This document shows, in pieces, positions 39,641 through 53,339 of a stretch of DNA of 64,000 nucleotides. The position numbers and the translations under genes were made by a program. Every line of letters starts with the position of its first letter. Position 1 is the first letter of the stretch. Below the pieces are notes generated by a model. It saw only the letters and a list, made by a program, of their open reading frames with translations. It did not search any database and had not been told where the DNA came from. Source of the DNA: Antedon bifida (taxonomy: Eukaryota > Echinodermata > Crinoidea > Comatulida > Antedonidae); NCBI GenBank assembly GCA_963402885.1, contig OY727096.1, positions 19,945,820 to 20,009,819 on the forward strand, read 5' to 3'.

Positions 39641-40197
39641 TTTTTCCCAAAGAAAACTCTTCATTACAATACATTAAAGTCAATGACACGTAGTTCTGAA
39701 AAAAACATGTTCTAGAAAATCACTTCAGAGCACATAAATTTATTTTCATCTTATTACGAGAGGAAAAGAGGCCATGAAGATGATTGCTCTGGTTTAAAAG
39801 CAAATAATTATTTGAATGCTAATCATGTTGATTAGTTTTAGTGTCACTTGAAGCTGTCATTGCAGAAGTATTTCCATAGTAACTGCAATATGCTAATAAT
39901 TACATGTAAAAATTTAACAGCTTTTAGAGATGAAATACCACATAAAAATATATTTTTCCAATAAAAAAATTTACAAAAAGTAAGAATGGGCGAAAAAAAG
40001 TAAAAATGTACATGACAAAAAGAAAAATAAGAGAAAATCAGCAAGAATAAGAAAAAAAATGTTATTTGCTTTAACAGGATGAGAGCTAGCCATACAGACT
40101 TTCATTATGTGTTAGGGATTGGCGTGCAAGCTTATTCATGAGAAAATTACTGGTATCCAATATTAAACCAAAGATTATACCTACAAGATTGACACAT

Positions 40198-40245
40198 CAC
40201 ATTTTTTTGTCACATAAAGTTTGATAGTGTAGACGGTTCTCTGAG
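40198..40245. mobile_element. Solo terminal repeat of the same MITE family
   Basis: On the minus strand it reads CGTCTACACTATCAAACTTT and continues into GTGACAAAAAAATG, matching the left end of the 53189 element. The other end is missing, so this is a decayed or truncated copy. Confidence 0.5.
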
Positions 40246-43200
40246 TTGCTTGATTACTTCTTTAAAACGTTCACTTAGCACGGACATAATAGTATCTGGA
40301 CTTTGCGCTTGAATGAGTGAATAATTAATGAGCTTGTAAAAAACTTAAAATTGTCAATTTCCAACCATTGAAATAATTGACTAGATTATTATGGCTACTA
40401 TTTTTCTTCACAGTTTGATGATAAAATACTTGTACTTGCTTCACTATACAGTACTCGAGTACTATTATTATACCCACTCAATCATGTGTTGTTTCCTCTG
40501 GGTAAAGGCGAACAAAGTTATGATGTGTTTTCTTGTGTTACATTTCTGCTTTAATTTTAACACCAATAACCTTTCGATTGAAAGTTCACAGAATTCTAGT
40601 TGCGTCACACATTTCCCATTAAAGTATATGATATCAAAATTATCTAAAAAAATGTATGTGCCATACTTAAAAAGTAATTCAAAAGAGCATCAGAAAGCAA
40701 TTTTGAGCACTTGATTGAAAATCTGTTTTTGAAGAACTCTGTGAAGTGGATTTATTGTAAATCTTATAGATATTAAATACGACTGAATTAGAGAACTTGG
40801 TCTTTCTGATTTTGATTTGCAATTTATTATTAGAATGTTAACTCATCTGCATCAATCAGTTGTTGCTGATGGTAACTTGTAACTGAAAATATGAATTGAA
40901 ATTAAATATATATCTTGTTTAAATTCATGCTTTTTAGAAAAGCAATTTTTTTTCTAAGCTCAGTAATTGAAAAACATTAGAAAAATGTTCATTGAAAAGT
41001 TGTTGACACTTCCACTTCCAACAAGACTTCCACAATTTGCAGACTTGCAGTATAGATGCAGTATAATAATCTACACTTGGCGTCTCATACCATGAAGAAC
41101 CCTGGCATTTGTTAGTTATGTTTATTTCAATATGCAATATAATTTTTTTGCACTTGGCGCCCCATAGCAAAGCTATTTGAAGACCTAATGTAACTGGCAT
41201 GTACTAGGTGTATTTCTAGATAGCTTCCAATTAGTATTGTTTGTTATATGTCAATTACTGACAGCACAGGATGTCAACTTGTATTACTAATTCTCAGGGG
41301 CAAATTTCCTATCTCCATGAAATAAATTCTTTCAAATAGTCTTCTGACTTAAAGAAAGCAAATTTCTATATTATTGTGTATGTATAAATTGACAGGCTTA
41401 CATGGATAGCATGCAGAAGATGTAAATCTCCATGGTATATGTACAATATATAAATATTTTATAGGATGAATAAAGAAACACATAACATACAGTCTTCAAA
41501 GGTTACAGAAGAACAATTTATCAGATTCTATTAATTCTATTAGCTTTGTACTTTTGCTAGCATTTTTTCTTGCCAAATTGGCTGTCGACGGAACCGTCTT
41601 TGGATTAATCTTAACTAGTTAAGCAGATAAACTCTATCAGATTCCAGCATTCTCACCAAATTGCTTTGTCCTAAGGACTTAATTTTTGTCTTATTTCGCT
41701 TCATTAAATTTGGTCTATAAACACTGTAGCATAAACGCGACAGGGAAGGCCTGGGGATGAACGGCAGAGCCCTAGTTCCCTGTAGTTTTGTGAAAACTGA
41801 GCATCAATGCTATTTTGAAATCAATATTTATCGTCTTTGACTAATAGCAGTAGTTGTTTTGTGGTGTTACTCTTCAGTTTAGTTTAATCCCGTTTGTAAC
41901 AATCTCAACGAGCCTCCAGTTAGTTTTCGTGCGTCAATGATAATTTTGTTTTATTCAATCAGATAATAGTTGTTTTAAAGTCTTGATTATAACATTCTAT
42001 ACTATTACTCTAATAATATGTCTTTTCTTTTTGTTAATTTCAATTTCGGTCAATTTGACATAAAGGCCAAAATCATGCCTAGGGCATATTCTCACTGTAA
42101 GTGAAGAGCCCGCTGTATTATAAGACAAATTGATCTATGCTTTGTATGTATTTATTTATGCTTTGTATGTTTTGTATTGTCTTCAGGAAATAAATTTAAA
42201 TCTTTAAATAAATAATTACCCTGATAATTCAAATTGATAATTCAAATTGATATTTTAGAAAATAATTTATTTTTAAAGTCTCCATCTTGCATGCTTCCTT
42301 CTTTATTGACTTTATATTTTGTCTTTTTTCCTATCTATCACACACGTGTAGATTTGTAACTTTTATATTATAATATTTATAAATACACATATATATATAA
42401 GTTGTAAAAACAAATGAATAATCAAACTCTATACTGTACTACTGTATATTTTAAAATTTAAAAAAAAATTAATTGTTTGAACTGTAATGATGTTATTTAT
42501 TAATAATAATTATAATATTAATAATAGCAACTCAACTTTACAAACGGATGCAACACTTGATTGGTGTCTTTAAATTATTTATAACTTTCTTTCATAAAAA
42601 AAACATTTTCAACCAAAACTAACTACTAAACAACAAAGAATGTATGCCTATAATAATAAGAATTTATCCAAATTCCCTGCTGTTCTCAAATTCCATTTAG
42701 CACCAATCACTAACCACTTGGTTCAAATTACTGAGGAGCAACCATCAAACTTGATCCCCAACGATATCATGTGACCAAGTGAGTAAGTTTTCAAGCAATG
42801 TGATTGGTTCTGCTAAATGACAACGACCTTCTTCTCCAAATTAGTGAAGTGAGAAGTTTTAAAAACAACTTGTTCATGCTGAAAATTGTAATCTTTTTTG
42901 CACAAGATTTTACGTCATTGAATATTTAGTGGATATAATTGAGGAGTTCTCATAAGCTTGTTTGCTCTGAGGAGATCTAAGCCAGAACAATCTTTTATCA
43001 GTGGTTGAAATCATTGGAAACTTAAGTTCCTCTGATAAGGGAGGCAATCTCCTATTCAGTAAATCACTGTAAGAAAAACAGCATTGGACTATATACTGGA
43101 AAATGAATATCATCTCACAGGTCAACCCTTGGGTCAAATCCTCATCAAAGATGCCAGTTGTATTTTTATCGGTAAGATTTTAATAATTGATAATGTGGTC

Positions 43201-46200
43201 ATGTGGTCAATATTTGTGTGAGTAATCCATTATTATTTAATGAGTTTGATTTTCTAAAAAGGTCTGTTTTTGATTACCATCTTGTAGGCTAGGCCATTTC
43301 TTCAAAAGTGTGACGCATGTTGTCGTTTAATCGTTTAGCATATGGTCAAGTAATTGTTTCTTTAGTCCTTGGCAATGTCATCATGTTTGTTGATGGACAG
43401 TAACTTTGCTAGAGTGGATTTATTTATCTATGTACATTTAATTATGTTTCCTTACTAGTCATTTTCTCAGCCTGGACCCTAACATAACATTTTTTGTAGG
43501 TGTAGGTGATAATTGTTCACCATGCCCACCTGACGTAAGGAGATACTGTATGTAGGCTAGCCTATGCAAATCTCAGACAGGAACTTTCATTACAGTGTGT
43601 GAATGCACTTTTGAACTTGACTGTAAAATTGCCATTAAATAGTCATTCCTTGACAGAGAAGGAAATGTTATCTTGAAGGTGTGGTTTATTTTTGCTTTGC
43701 AATATAATGTTTGGTGCTAAAAACACAAAAAGAAAGCAAAATCCACATTACAACACAAGTACAGTATATTCAAAACAGATTTATTATATATATGCTGATC
43801 ATTGAAATGTTGGACAAAGTTAAATATGTTGTATTGATTGATAAAGAACCCTCATGGATGAAATAAGTATTTAGATTGGCTGATTAAACTTATTGAATAT
43901 TCATGAGGATACTTTGTTTGCATTTAAATTCTCAGTCAGATGGATTTGTTTATTCAGATTCTCTGTGCATACTTGAAAGACACTGGGAATGAGGTTTCAT
44001 TACAGTAACCATAGATACCAGGGCAGTGAAGCAATAGTTCAGGGTCATCGGGCATGTCATCTAGTCATAACTATGACACAATGTCATGTTTCCCAGTTTA
44101 TAATGCTACTCATATTTCTCAGTTAAAAGATGGGTTAAATCATATCTATTTTAATATTTTTACTTACATTTTCTTTAGTTTCCATTTTTCCAGTTCTTTA
44201 TTAATTATATATTATTTTAAAATTAATATCAACAAGCAACATATTGGGATTTTGAACAAAATCCTATCTATTAAACTCATTATTTTACAATTTCCTAATA
44301 AAAGATAACACTCAAGTTTTTCTCCAGTTTTAATATAATATTTTTCTGTAAAAGCAAACAAAACTTTATTGACAGTAAAAATTGATTTTACAAATTTATA
44401 GCAGCCTCACATGAAAAAAGAAAGAGACCTTAGTGAGTAAGTTCCACGACATTTAATAGAAACTATAATATCTCTATGATAGAAATCAGAATTTTAATGG
44501 TAAGTGTGATCTGGGAAAAATACAATGCAAATTCTAGAACGTAATAATATTAACAAATATTTTTCACAATTCAAAAAGGATACCAATAACAGAATAAACA
44601 GAAATTCATACAGATGAGAATTTTTTGGATTCAGAATTGTGAATCAATATTTGATATTTTGGTCTTGGAAAATTCAATCAAAAACATTGCAAGAAAATCA
44701 ATTAAATGGAAAAGAAAGATGAGACCTTTGTGAATTGCTTTCCATTTGTGACAAATACATCATTTGAGTCTGAAATTCATTCAATTTTGTTGGATGGTAT
44801 TGAACTTGTGTGAGAGAAAGAAAAAAAAGATTTAATACCTTTGTAATGTTTGTTTTTATCTTCAATTATATTTGTTGTTACATAGAGATTATTTGCTTTT
44901 CCTGTGGTCCCTTTTGTTGTATGTATGATACAATGTTTCAGTGGTGATAAATGTTTGTTTAGTGAAAGGTGGTAAATATTAGGATTTACTGTATGAGACA
45001 TAATTGTCATCTGCATTCAGGTTGAACTGATTGTTAAAACTCTAACCATGGAGATAAATTATAATATCTGTGTGCTTTAAGAGTCTATAGTAATATGTTA
45101 CGGTCTTCCATCAAATTCATCACTTATGTATTGCTTCCACAATAAAATGAATGGTAGTAAATAAAAGCAATTCAGTATTACATAACCTTTATATAAGGAA
45201 AAGCTATAGTTTATTATCTGACTATGACACTTTCATGGCTCTATGGTATGACATCGCAGCAGGCAGTGAATGTACTTAGATGATATTTAACATGGAAAAT
45301 TACACAAAAAACATGTTTTTTAGCTCTTTTTTTTATATCATAACATAAAGTGCATAATGTAATGGTAAACAAATTCATTCATTGAACAGAGTAATCAGGG
45401 ATGTAACTATAACTTCATAAATCACTGTTCACAAGAAACTCTCATAATTTTTTTTTTTAATTTTTTTTTTTTATAGTTTTTCTAATAACTAGACAACACT
45501 GGGCTGTAGTACTCCAAAATGTCTTATTTCCTAGAAAGTATTTCAATTTAAGGAAAGAATAAGAAAAAGGGCTAAACTTAACTATTTGTCCTATCTTTTG
45601 CACAGTCATTTTTCAAATTAGAGCGGGGTGGGGTGGGATGTGTGGTGGAGATGGATCTGCCCTTGATGATCTTATCATTATTAAGCTACTAATCATAGAA
45701 TATGCTAAATACAAAATTTATCAAAGATAATGTAAACTGTTTATTCAGCAGAAGTTAGTGGTAACCTTTGAACTCCAAATTGACAGCTCCTTGGCAATGC
45801 ACTATATTCTTTGTTTACAGCATCATAGTGTATTTTAATTAAGAATATTGATGATTGGAAAGATGAGGCGTTAAATAGAGCAGATAAGATTTATTACCGG
45901 TAATGAAACTATTACTTGAAATTCTAGAAAAGCAAATGATAATGAAGATGAAGTCTTTATCATCAACAATCAACCATAGAACCATAGATAATTGGACAAA
46001 AGATTTTGATGCATAAAGCAGTCTTGATATTGTCTATACTGTAGTACCTTTTCAAGGTCTGCTAATCTTTTAACATGTGTCAAGCTTCATGTTCAATCAT
46101 TTTAATGATTATAATCTCTTTTTATTTTGATCTCTAATAAACATTACTCAATTATCTTGTTAAGAAAATGTGTGTCATCTTTTCCATCACAAGTATTGTA

Positions 46201-47824
46201 CACATGCAGATACTGTATAAGCCTTCATTTTGGGACGATACTGTAGACAGAATGAGACGATAATTTATACAGAATTTATCTGTACATGCATATAAACCCA
46301 TTATACATTATCGGGATTGTATTTGGTCAAAATTAGAAATTTGTTATATGGTACCGAAACAAAAGACTTGCTATAACCAAAACCCCTTAAACCTGGACAA
46401 AACATGTCTGGTTTTCCAAATTTTTTTTTTTAAATAATAGAATAATTTAGGCTTTTTAAGCTGAAGAGTTTTCAAGGAGTCTCAAATACAAAATGATGAT
46501 GTATGGTGACAAGCATTATGGATAATGTTTGATTTTAATTTGGATTATTTTTTAAATCCGTAGTATTATCTCATGACATGTATTGATTACAGGCATTATA
46601 AACAGAATCTCTGTTTGGCATTTTTGACATTTACCTACAATGTCTAACTAATGATACTTAGACTATGTTCTTGAAAACTGTCTTAGCTTATGTAAGTTAA
46701 AATAGTATGTAAATCCATAGGCAAATAGAAGGTGGGGCTCACCCATTTTATAATTCTTTATCCTGCCCCTTACTCATCTTACTAGATAGAAAAACTATGT
46801 TGAACTTAATCCTTACATTGGAGTGGAAGCCCGTCGCCATTTTTATTGTTCATGTCTGCTCCAAAATTAGTCTTAAGATACACTGTAATTTCTAGGTTGT
46901 TAATATTTGTTTTATGTATAATTATTCCACATCCAAGTCACTAGAAGATAACAAATTCAAAGCAAAAATATATCAATATATTCAATATTCAATAATTATG
47001 TAGTTCACAAACCAATTTGTTATAAGCCTATTATAAAAATGAATTTGCATCATCGTCACGTCAAGCAATTTCAAACCAATTACACGTTTTATAAAAAATT
47101 GTATAATTTTGTTGCAAAAGATGGATAAATTTAATTTTCCTAATGCAGTTTTACTTTCTCTATTGAGAAGGTAGTAAATGTTAAATAGGAAATCAGTCAA
47201 CTTAAAAAGTACTAATGTCTTTTAGTAAATTAAATAAGCCTAAAGGTTAAAATAACTGAATTTAAACTGCAATACATTTAGATTCATTTTATTTTCTTCC
47301 TTTCTTATCATCATCATCATGGCAATCTTCCTATTAATCATGGCCTCTCTCTATCTTATTTTTATTATAACTCTCCTTCGTCTTTTTCCTTCTTCTCTTT
47401 CCATGTATTCTTTATCCTCTTTATCTTCCTCATTTCCCCCTTTAAATTTGCATAGGGCACGCTCACACTGAGCATGCTCCGTATAATCAATCACATTTGA
47501 TATGGTTTTTCTTTGTACATGATTGCATGTTTGGTATTCAACCTATGCTTTTTAGAATTAATAATGTTTAAATGAGCATAGCAATATTTTGAATTCCTAA
47601 AGTTCTCTGCAATTTATTTCAATTAACCTTCATCCTTATCAATTTTATTTTCAAATTCCATATAATTTATTTCAATTAAATTAAGATTCAATCATTTTTA
47701 TGTCATTGTAATTTATGAAATAAATCAATCATATTAAAATGTTTAGACAGCACAAATCGGACACATCTTGTCAAAGTATTTAGTATATTTTACATTTTTA
47801 CATAAATAATTGATTGATTGAGTG

Positions 47825-47905
47825 GAAATTTAACTTGGTGGTTAAGTTGATTGGCTACTAAACCAGGTTCAAATTTGTTCACAATCAACACTCCCAACAT
47901 TATTT
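47825..47905 (+). mobile_element. tRNA-derived SINE-like unit beside a MITE core
   Basis: TAACTTGGTGGTTA (47831-47844) and GGTTCAAATTTG (47876-47887) are box-A-like and box-B-like. Immediately downstream lies a fold-back sequence of the family described at 53189, so the SINE may have inserted beside or into a MITE. Confidence 0.45.
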
Positions 47906-48030
47906 GACAAAAAAATGTGATATGCCCATATATGGACATCAGATGATGTCATATCACTACCATATTTGGGCATATCACTAGTATACTTGGGAACATTACA
48001 CTTTTTTTCAAAACTAGTTTGTTTAAACAT
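47905..48030. mobile_element. Core of the same MITE family, outer ends lost
   Basis: Contains GTGATATGCCCATATATGG, a central GATGATGTCATATCACTACC and an inverted ATATTTGGGCATATCAC, as in the 53189 and 24424 copies, but the outer GCTCTGTCTACACTAT parts are not present. Confidence 0.55.
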
Positions 48031-49299
48031 TAAACATTAGTTTATGTACAGCTTCTTGAATGTGTTATTTTGTCTGACTCTTGTGAATTGATTCACCTAT
48101 TACAGCAGACTTGAGTAATTTGCTATTGGCAATCCAATACAGTATGTCTAAATAAAGAATAAAATAATTGATGATTTTTATGGTTTTCCGAGGACTTATC
48201 AGTGACATATCCACTTTTTTTATTGAAGTTATGATGGAAATCTGCCAAAATGATCAAAGTGAGATTTGAAATTGAACGCTTTCATGATTATTAGGTTCAT
48301 TTTTAATGGATGGCACAAACACCTTTCACAGGTTTATATTTTTGCTCATTCATGTCTCTCTTTTGTTCATGTTTTTAGTCTTGATTATTTATACTGCAAG
48401 AGGTTATAGATTATATACAATACAGTATATATAAGTATTGACTGTTCTTCTTTGTCGATATTTGTATTCAATTGTAAACAGATTAGACATTTCTTACAAG
48501 TTAAGCCCAGCTGCTCATTCTGACCAATGTTTTTCACTAGTTACCATAGATACTATGCTAGGTCATTTGTGTGATTTGGTTATGCTTGAATACTCACTGA
48601 TTATCACGCTAGGCCTCACAATTGTTTTGATTTTGATCAAAGGTTTCCATTCACTTTGGTATTATAATTCATAATCATAAAATTAGATAAAATATAGATT
48701 TTCAATGATCAATTTTTTTTGTTATAGATTCAAAGTGGTAAAAATTGTTTAAAAGAATGGTTGAATAAATATGTAATGTTATTGTGTGTAAAATAGTTTT
48801 ATTAAGAAAATGTATGTAAAAGTCAAGAGACAGACATAGGTTGTATTTAGGCCAATATTACAAACATGAAAGAAAAAAACTCCATAATTAGACATATTAT
48901 AAATTCATAATAATGACAATTATTTGATAACAAAAATGTTCTTCTCTTTACTTTCATTCATTCAAAAACAAATGCTTACAGCTGCCTATAATATAATATT
49001 ACAGTGTGCAATTGTTGACATTCATAAATACACACAATAATAATTGTTATGATAATGCAATATCAGCAGTTTGAGTAGCAATTGCTAATGACAACAGTAC
49101 ATTATTGTAACTGTTTTTTGTTATTATGTACAGTTATTCCTTTGTACTTTTTAGGGTTTATTAGTCACAGATGAGCTTTTGTCCATGGCTGGGTAATTGG
49201 GGATACCCCTGTTCATTGTATAAGTGGGCTATTAAACTGTACAATGTGTACCCCTTTTGTTAAGGTATCAGTAGTTATTCATTCAGCTCAAGTGTTTCC

Positions 49300-49960
49300 T
49301 GTAAGGTTTGATTGTTATGCAAATTAGGACCACGCGCCAATGTTGAAACAGTAGGGAAGTCTGTGTAAATAAACGTGATTCAATCTCTCGTCTTTGTGTC
49401 CACTCAAAGTGGTAGTAATGTGAAAACCTTCATTTGAATATCAAAAGCCAGGCAGATTACTTCGTAATTAACAGACCTCTTGAAGACCGCACCAGCTTTT
49501 GTTGATGAGAGGGAGATATTCTACATCCCCCAATGGTACTATCTGTTATGTCATCATCATCTCTGCACACTGATCACAGATTGGGATAAGTAATTATTCC
49601 GTGTGGTATAGGCTATACGAGTCAGTGAGTAGACAACACAAAGGGACTTTTACTGTAGCCGTGTGATTAGCTGAGAATAAGACAGGCTGTATTGCTGGCT
49701 CTGTAATTACTGTACACTGACAAAGCTGAACATTTGAGCTGTATTAATCTCACTCAGTGAGCTACCTTCAACCTTACTTGTTTCTAGCTTACTAATGGCT
49801 ATGTTATGATAGCACACAATCCTGGATGGACGTGTAGTGTAAATACATGTTGTTTTTTGAAACAACTCAAATTCTGATTGAATTCTTCTCCAGCCTGAAC
49901 ACGCAATTACACAAGTAACATAACACCGGTCTGGTATCGTGCTTGGCGCTAGCATACTGA
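49300..49960. promoter_or_regulatory. Candidate promoter/enhancer upstream of exon B
   Basis: A roughly 650-bp patch with visibly higher sequence complexity and G+C than its surroundings, ending about 200 bp before exon B. Readable sites include an octamer (ATGCAAAT, about 49318), a forkhead-type GTAAATAAACG (about 49366), a CACTCAAAGTGG motif suggestive of NK-class homeodomain binding (about 49403), GGATAAG of GATA type (about 49584) and several TAATTA homeodomain cores. There is no TATA box that I can place confidently. The assignment rests on motif density and position only; any single motif can arise by chance in AT-rich DNA. Confidence 0.3.
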
Positions 49961-50169
49961 TTAGTTTCAGGGAAGTTAATCAAATTTGTGATCGTATTCT
50001 TCAGTAGGGTCAACTTAAATATCAGCAGATTTGTTTGTAACAGGAATGATACGACAGCATTGATTAATTTAATCCTATCAGGCAATAAAACTAGTATTGA
50101 AACGATTGGATATTCCATAGAAAAATACTTTACGATTACTTATATAAACCGTAGGAAAAACACAATTTA

Positions 50170-50385
50170 ATGTTAACCACTAGTAATATTATGAAGGAGA
50201 TGACAATGCCAGTAACAGCTGCCGCTTTGGCTGCGAAAACGTCCGGAAATAAGCTACCGTTTTGTCTTCCAATGGCAGCAACATCATCTTCAGCGCACCA
50301 TGGAATGGGGAACATGGTTTTTGTTCAACAACAACATCAACAACCATTGTTACAGATGCTTATGTTGCAAAAGGAATTACAGAAG
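50170..50385 (+). CDS. Candidate first coding exon B (72 codons, Gln/Ala/Met-rich, phase-0 donor)
   Basis: Seen: 72 codons from ATG to AAG|GTATTA, a phase-0 donor. An in-frame TAG lies at 50152-50154, just upstream. The ATG at 50170 has a poor context; those at 50191 and 50200 have a purine at -3 and may be the real start. Residues 14-24 are Ala-rich, residues 38-48 are Ser/His/Gly/Met-rich, and residues 53-72 contain VQQQHQQP followed by a Leu/Met/Gln run that could form an amphipathic helix continuing into the next exon. CpG-containing codons such as GCG, ACG and TCC-GGA set it apart from the AT-rich flanks. The Gln-rich, low-complexity composition is common in transcription regulators, but no family is recognisable. 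The 850 bp upstream look regulatory. It is on the same strand and has the same donor phase as the other exon candidates. Confidence 0.5.
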
Positions 50386-53188
50386 GTATTATTGTTTTTT
50401 ACGATATTGTTATCTTATCAGATATATAGTTGTCTTCGGTGCATAGGGTAGAGGTTTTTCTCCCATCTTGAATTTTTTCAGTTGAGGACTGCCAACCAGG
50501 TTAATTTCAACCTTACCTTTACTTAATTAGCGTTTAAATTATTCTGTTGTATTAATAAAAGATGTTTTGTAACTTTGTGTATAGCTAGTAGTAAGTACAA
50601 CATCTGGATCATTTTGCCATTTTTACTGTAAGCACATAAGGTCCAATTTCAATATAAGTCCTTAAAATCTAAATCTTTTGTTTTGTTAAAGCTGGAATTT
50701 ATGTGGTTTAGTCTAATGTGTTATAACTGCTTTACCTACTAAGCTTACGGATGTTTGTATAGTACTAATACAGTAGTATTTACCTATGTGCTTTTCCTAT
50801 TTAGCATTACAGTATAAATGTCCTTGTTTGTCTTAGGCTTTAGTTTAATTTCCTAGAACCATCAGTTAATTTCAAGCACCTTTCCTTATTGTCCAAAGCA
50901 GTAGGTTCATATCCTATGCTAAGACAGTACTACTACTATTTACTACTAATTCTTGTCAATAGAATACAATATTATTTTAAACCAGTTCACTATAGCAAGT
51001 ATAACACTTCTAAATTAATAAAAGTGTGTTTTACATTGTTATCGTCATGTCAAGGTTCAATTACATGATAATGATTTGCCAAATATCACCTTTCTAATGA
51101 TGTGATTTTTCCTATTCACATCCTTCAACATTCACATTCTAGCGTGAAATTGGACAATTCTGTTGGTGTCATCTATGGATATCAAATTACATTTTTTTAT
51201 GTAACACTAGATGGTGACTGATGAACTATTGATCACAAATATTTTTTGTCGGACACAAAACTATTTCTAAATTGTAATTAAAAGTTCATATATTATTATT
51301 AATGAATACATGAGGCTTGACGATTATCTTTTTTCCCCACACCCATCTTTTTTCACCACTCACAATATATTTATAAGTCATTAAAAAGCAAATTTGTAAT
51401 ACTAATAGGCCAAAACAAATGAAATAAAGTCTCAGTCACAAAAAGTCTTGAAGATGGCTAGTACCTCAACGAAAGGAACTATTACATTCTACCTTATATC
51501 ATTTAAATATAATCTATAAATCCACAGTTTTTTTCAGTCATTAAGAATGTAATTAAATAAGAAATAGTCTGTACAGACTATTACCTGAATTGAAATTTTC
51601 TAGTAATTAAAATGCTGTTTACTAATTGTTAAAATGTTGGCCTCTGTACACACCAACTGTTGTTAATAGTAAGGTCACATTTTAATTAGTTATAAGGGAC
51701 ATCCGGTACCACCTGGTGTGTTGTGATAATGGTGGTCAATACTATGTTGAGTTGCATTTAATATCTTGACACCAGGATGTATAGTAATATTATTTTGTTG
51801 TTAGATTTAGAATTCACAGTATACTACAATTTATTTGCCGGAAAATAAAAATTGTCATGGTTTTACAAAGGCATATGTTTCAAAATACATGACCAGTACA
51901 TTGTTGATGTGATTAATGAAAATAAATGTAGAAAAAGTTATAGAAAATCTCCCTTTAAAATATAAAAAAACATGTGTTTTAATCCTTGGTGACCTAATGC
52001 TAACAAACTTTTCAGTGGTGTTGCTATTCGTTGTAAGGAGATGGAGAATTTATCCATGTTAAGGACAAAGAAAGTAAGATATTTTCATGCCCTGGCCTTA
52101 AAACCAGCATGAACACCATATATGGTATGCAAATGGCAATCTCTTTAGCACTAGAATCTACACCAACCATGCTGTTGACAAGAGAGATGTGACTAGTGTA
52201 AATATAATACCATTAGGCCTAGCTAAGGTATGCAGTAAAGACATAAATACTGTAAGCATTAATGCTGGCTGTGTTGAAATATTCTAGATATAAAAAATCT
52301 CTCAAAATAGAAGAGTTGATGGATGAATGATTTTAATATTATTTTTTTTCCCTTTATTTTATAACAACATTTTTGGTGAAAATTTGAATAATGAGGGTTT
52401 TCAATACAAGTGTATAGCACTTGACTACCAAATTAAAATAAAATAAATTAATACAATATAAAAATTAAAAAGACTTAACATAAACAAAAAGAAAGGAATA
52501 CAATTTCCATTTTAGAAAAAGCTTAAAAATTGATTCAATTTGTGTAATAATCAAATTGTTTAAAGTAAAAATGTAAAAGTAAAAATGTAAAAGTTGAGAT
52601 TTAAAAGATGCTTGTGTTTGGAAATGGTACAATGTGGTCCCTCTAATACTCAATATTTGAAAATCTTAAACTTTCATTCAAATCGTTTCTTTTTACGTTT
52701 ATAAAATGACTATTGTACGATTATATATTATTATCTTTAAGGTACCCCATTCTTCATTTTTACAAGCCAATTAAATTAAGGCTAAAATTGGATAAATTGA
52801 AACAATGATACAAAGTTTGGTTGTCCACATGATTTGTTAATTGCTTGATCAATAATTCCGTGACCAAACAGCTATTTGATTTAAGAATGTTATGAATATA
52901 CGCCATCACGCTTTTTTTACGATCGTAAATATTGCTGATCAAAGGTATACAAAGTTCAGTGATGAAATGAGTGAATTTTGACACAGTAGCAATATAATAT
53001 AATCCAAACCTTTTTACATTTGAAACAGAAATAATTTTTATTTCAGTATAATATAAGAATTCATCAGGAGCAGATCAAGGATTTTTTAAATCTTGGGAGC
53101 ACTCAAAAATGTAAAAAAATATATATCAAAAATGAGTTCATAATTTCTCTCTGTCAAAGGGGAGCGCACACCAATAGATCCACTCCTA

Positions 53189-53339
53189 AAGCTCTGTCTA
53201 CACTATTGAATTTTATGTGACAACAAAATGTGATGTGCCCATATATGGATATGATAATATCATATCACTTCTATATTTGGGCAGTTTGACATATCACACT
53301 TTTTCTTGTCAAACTGGTTTAATAGTGTAGACAGAGCTT
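53189..53339. mobile_element. 151-bp fold-back MITE with TA target duplication
   Basis: Starts AAGCTCTGTCTACACTATT and ends with its exact inverse (19 bp); the arms then continue as an imperfect inverted repeat almost to the centre (TGTGATGTGCCCATATATGG on the left against an inverted TATTTGGGCA block on the right). TA flanks both sides (53187-53188 and 53340-53341), the target of Tc1/mariner-type transposition. It has no coding capacity. Relatives sit at 24424-24594, 40198-40245 and 47905-48030. Confidence 0.75.

Larger units (their letters stand above)
35591..50169 (+). other. Putative long intron and alternative promoter space between exons A and B
   Basis: AT-rich DNA without convincing coding frames. 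It holds a regulatory-looking patch near 37950-38170, an ATAT and AT-rich microsatellite zone (38400-39060), a patch with an IRF-type site near 39538, a one-ended MITE remnant near 40198, a moderately GC-richer patch at 41725-41960, a tRNA-like SINE next to a MITE core (47825-48030), and scattered homopolymer runs (for example T-runs at 45451-45474). Calling it an intron depends on exons A to D belonging to one gene, which is inference. Confidence 0.3.

Noticed and set aside
49988-50170. 60-codon frame overlapping the start of exon B
   Set aside because: Ile/Asn/Thr-rich random composition, ends at the exon B start codon, no splice or start support.
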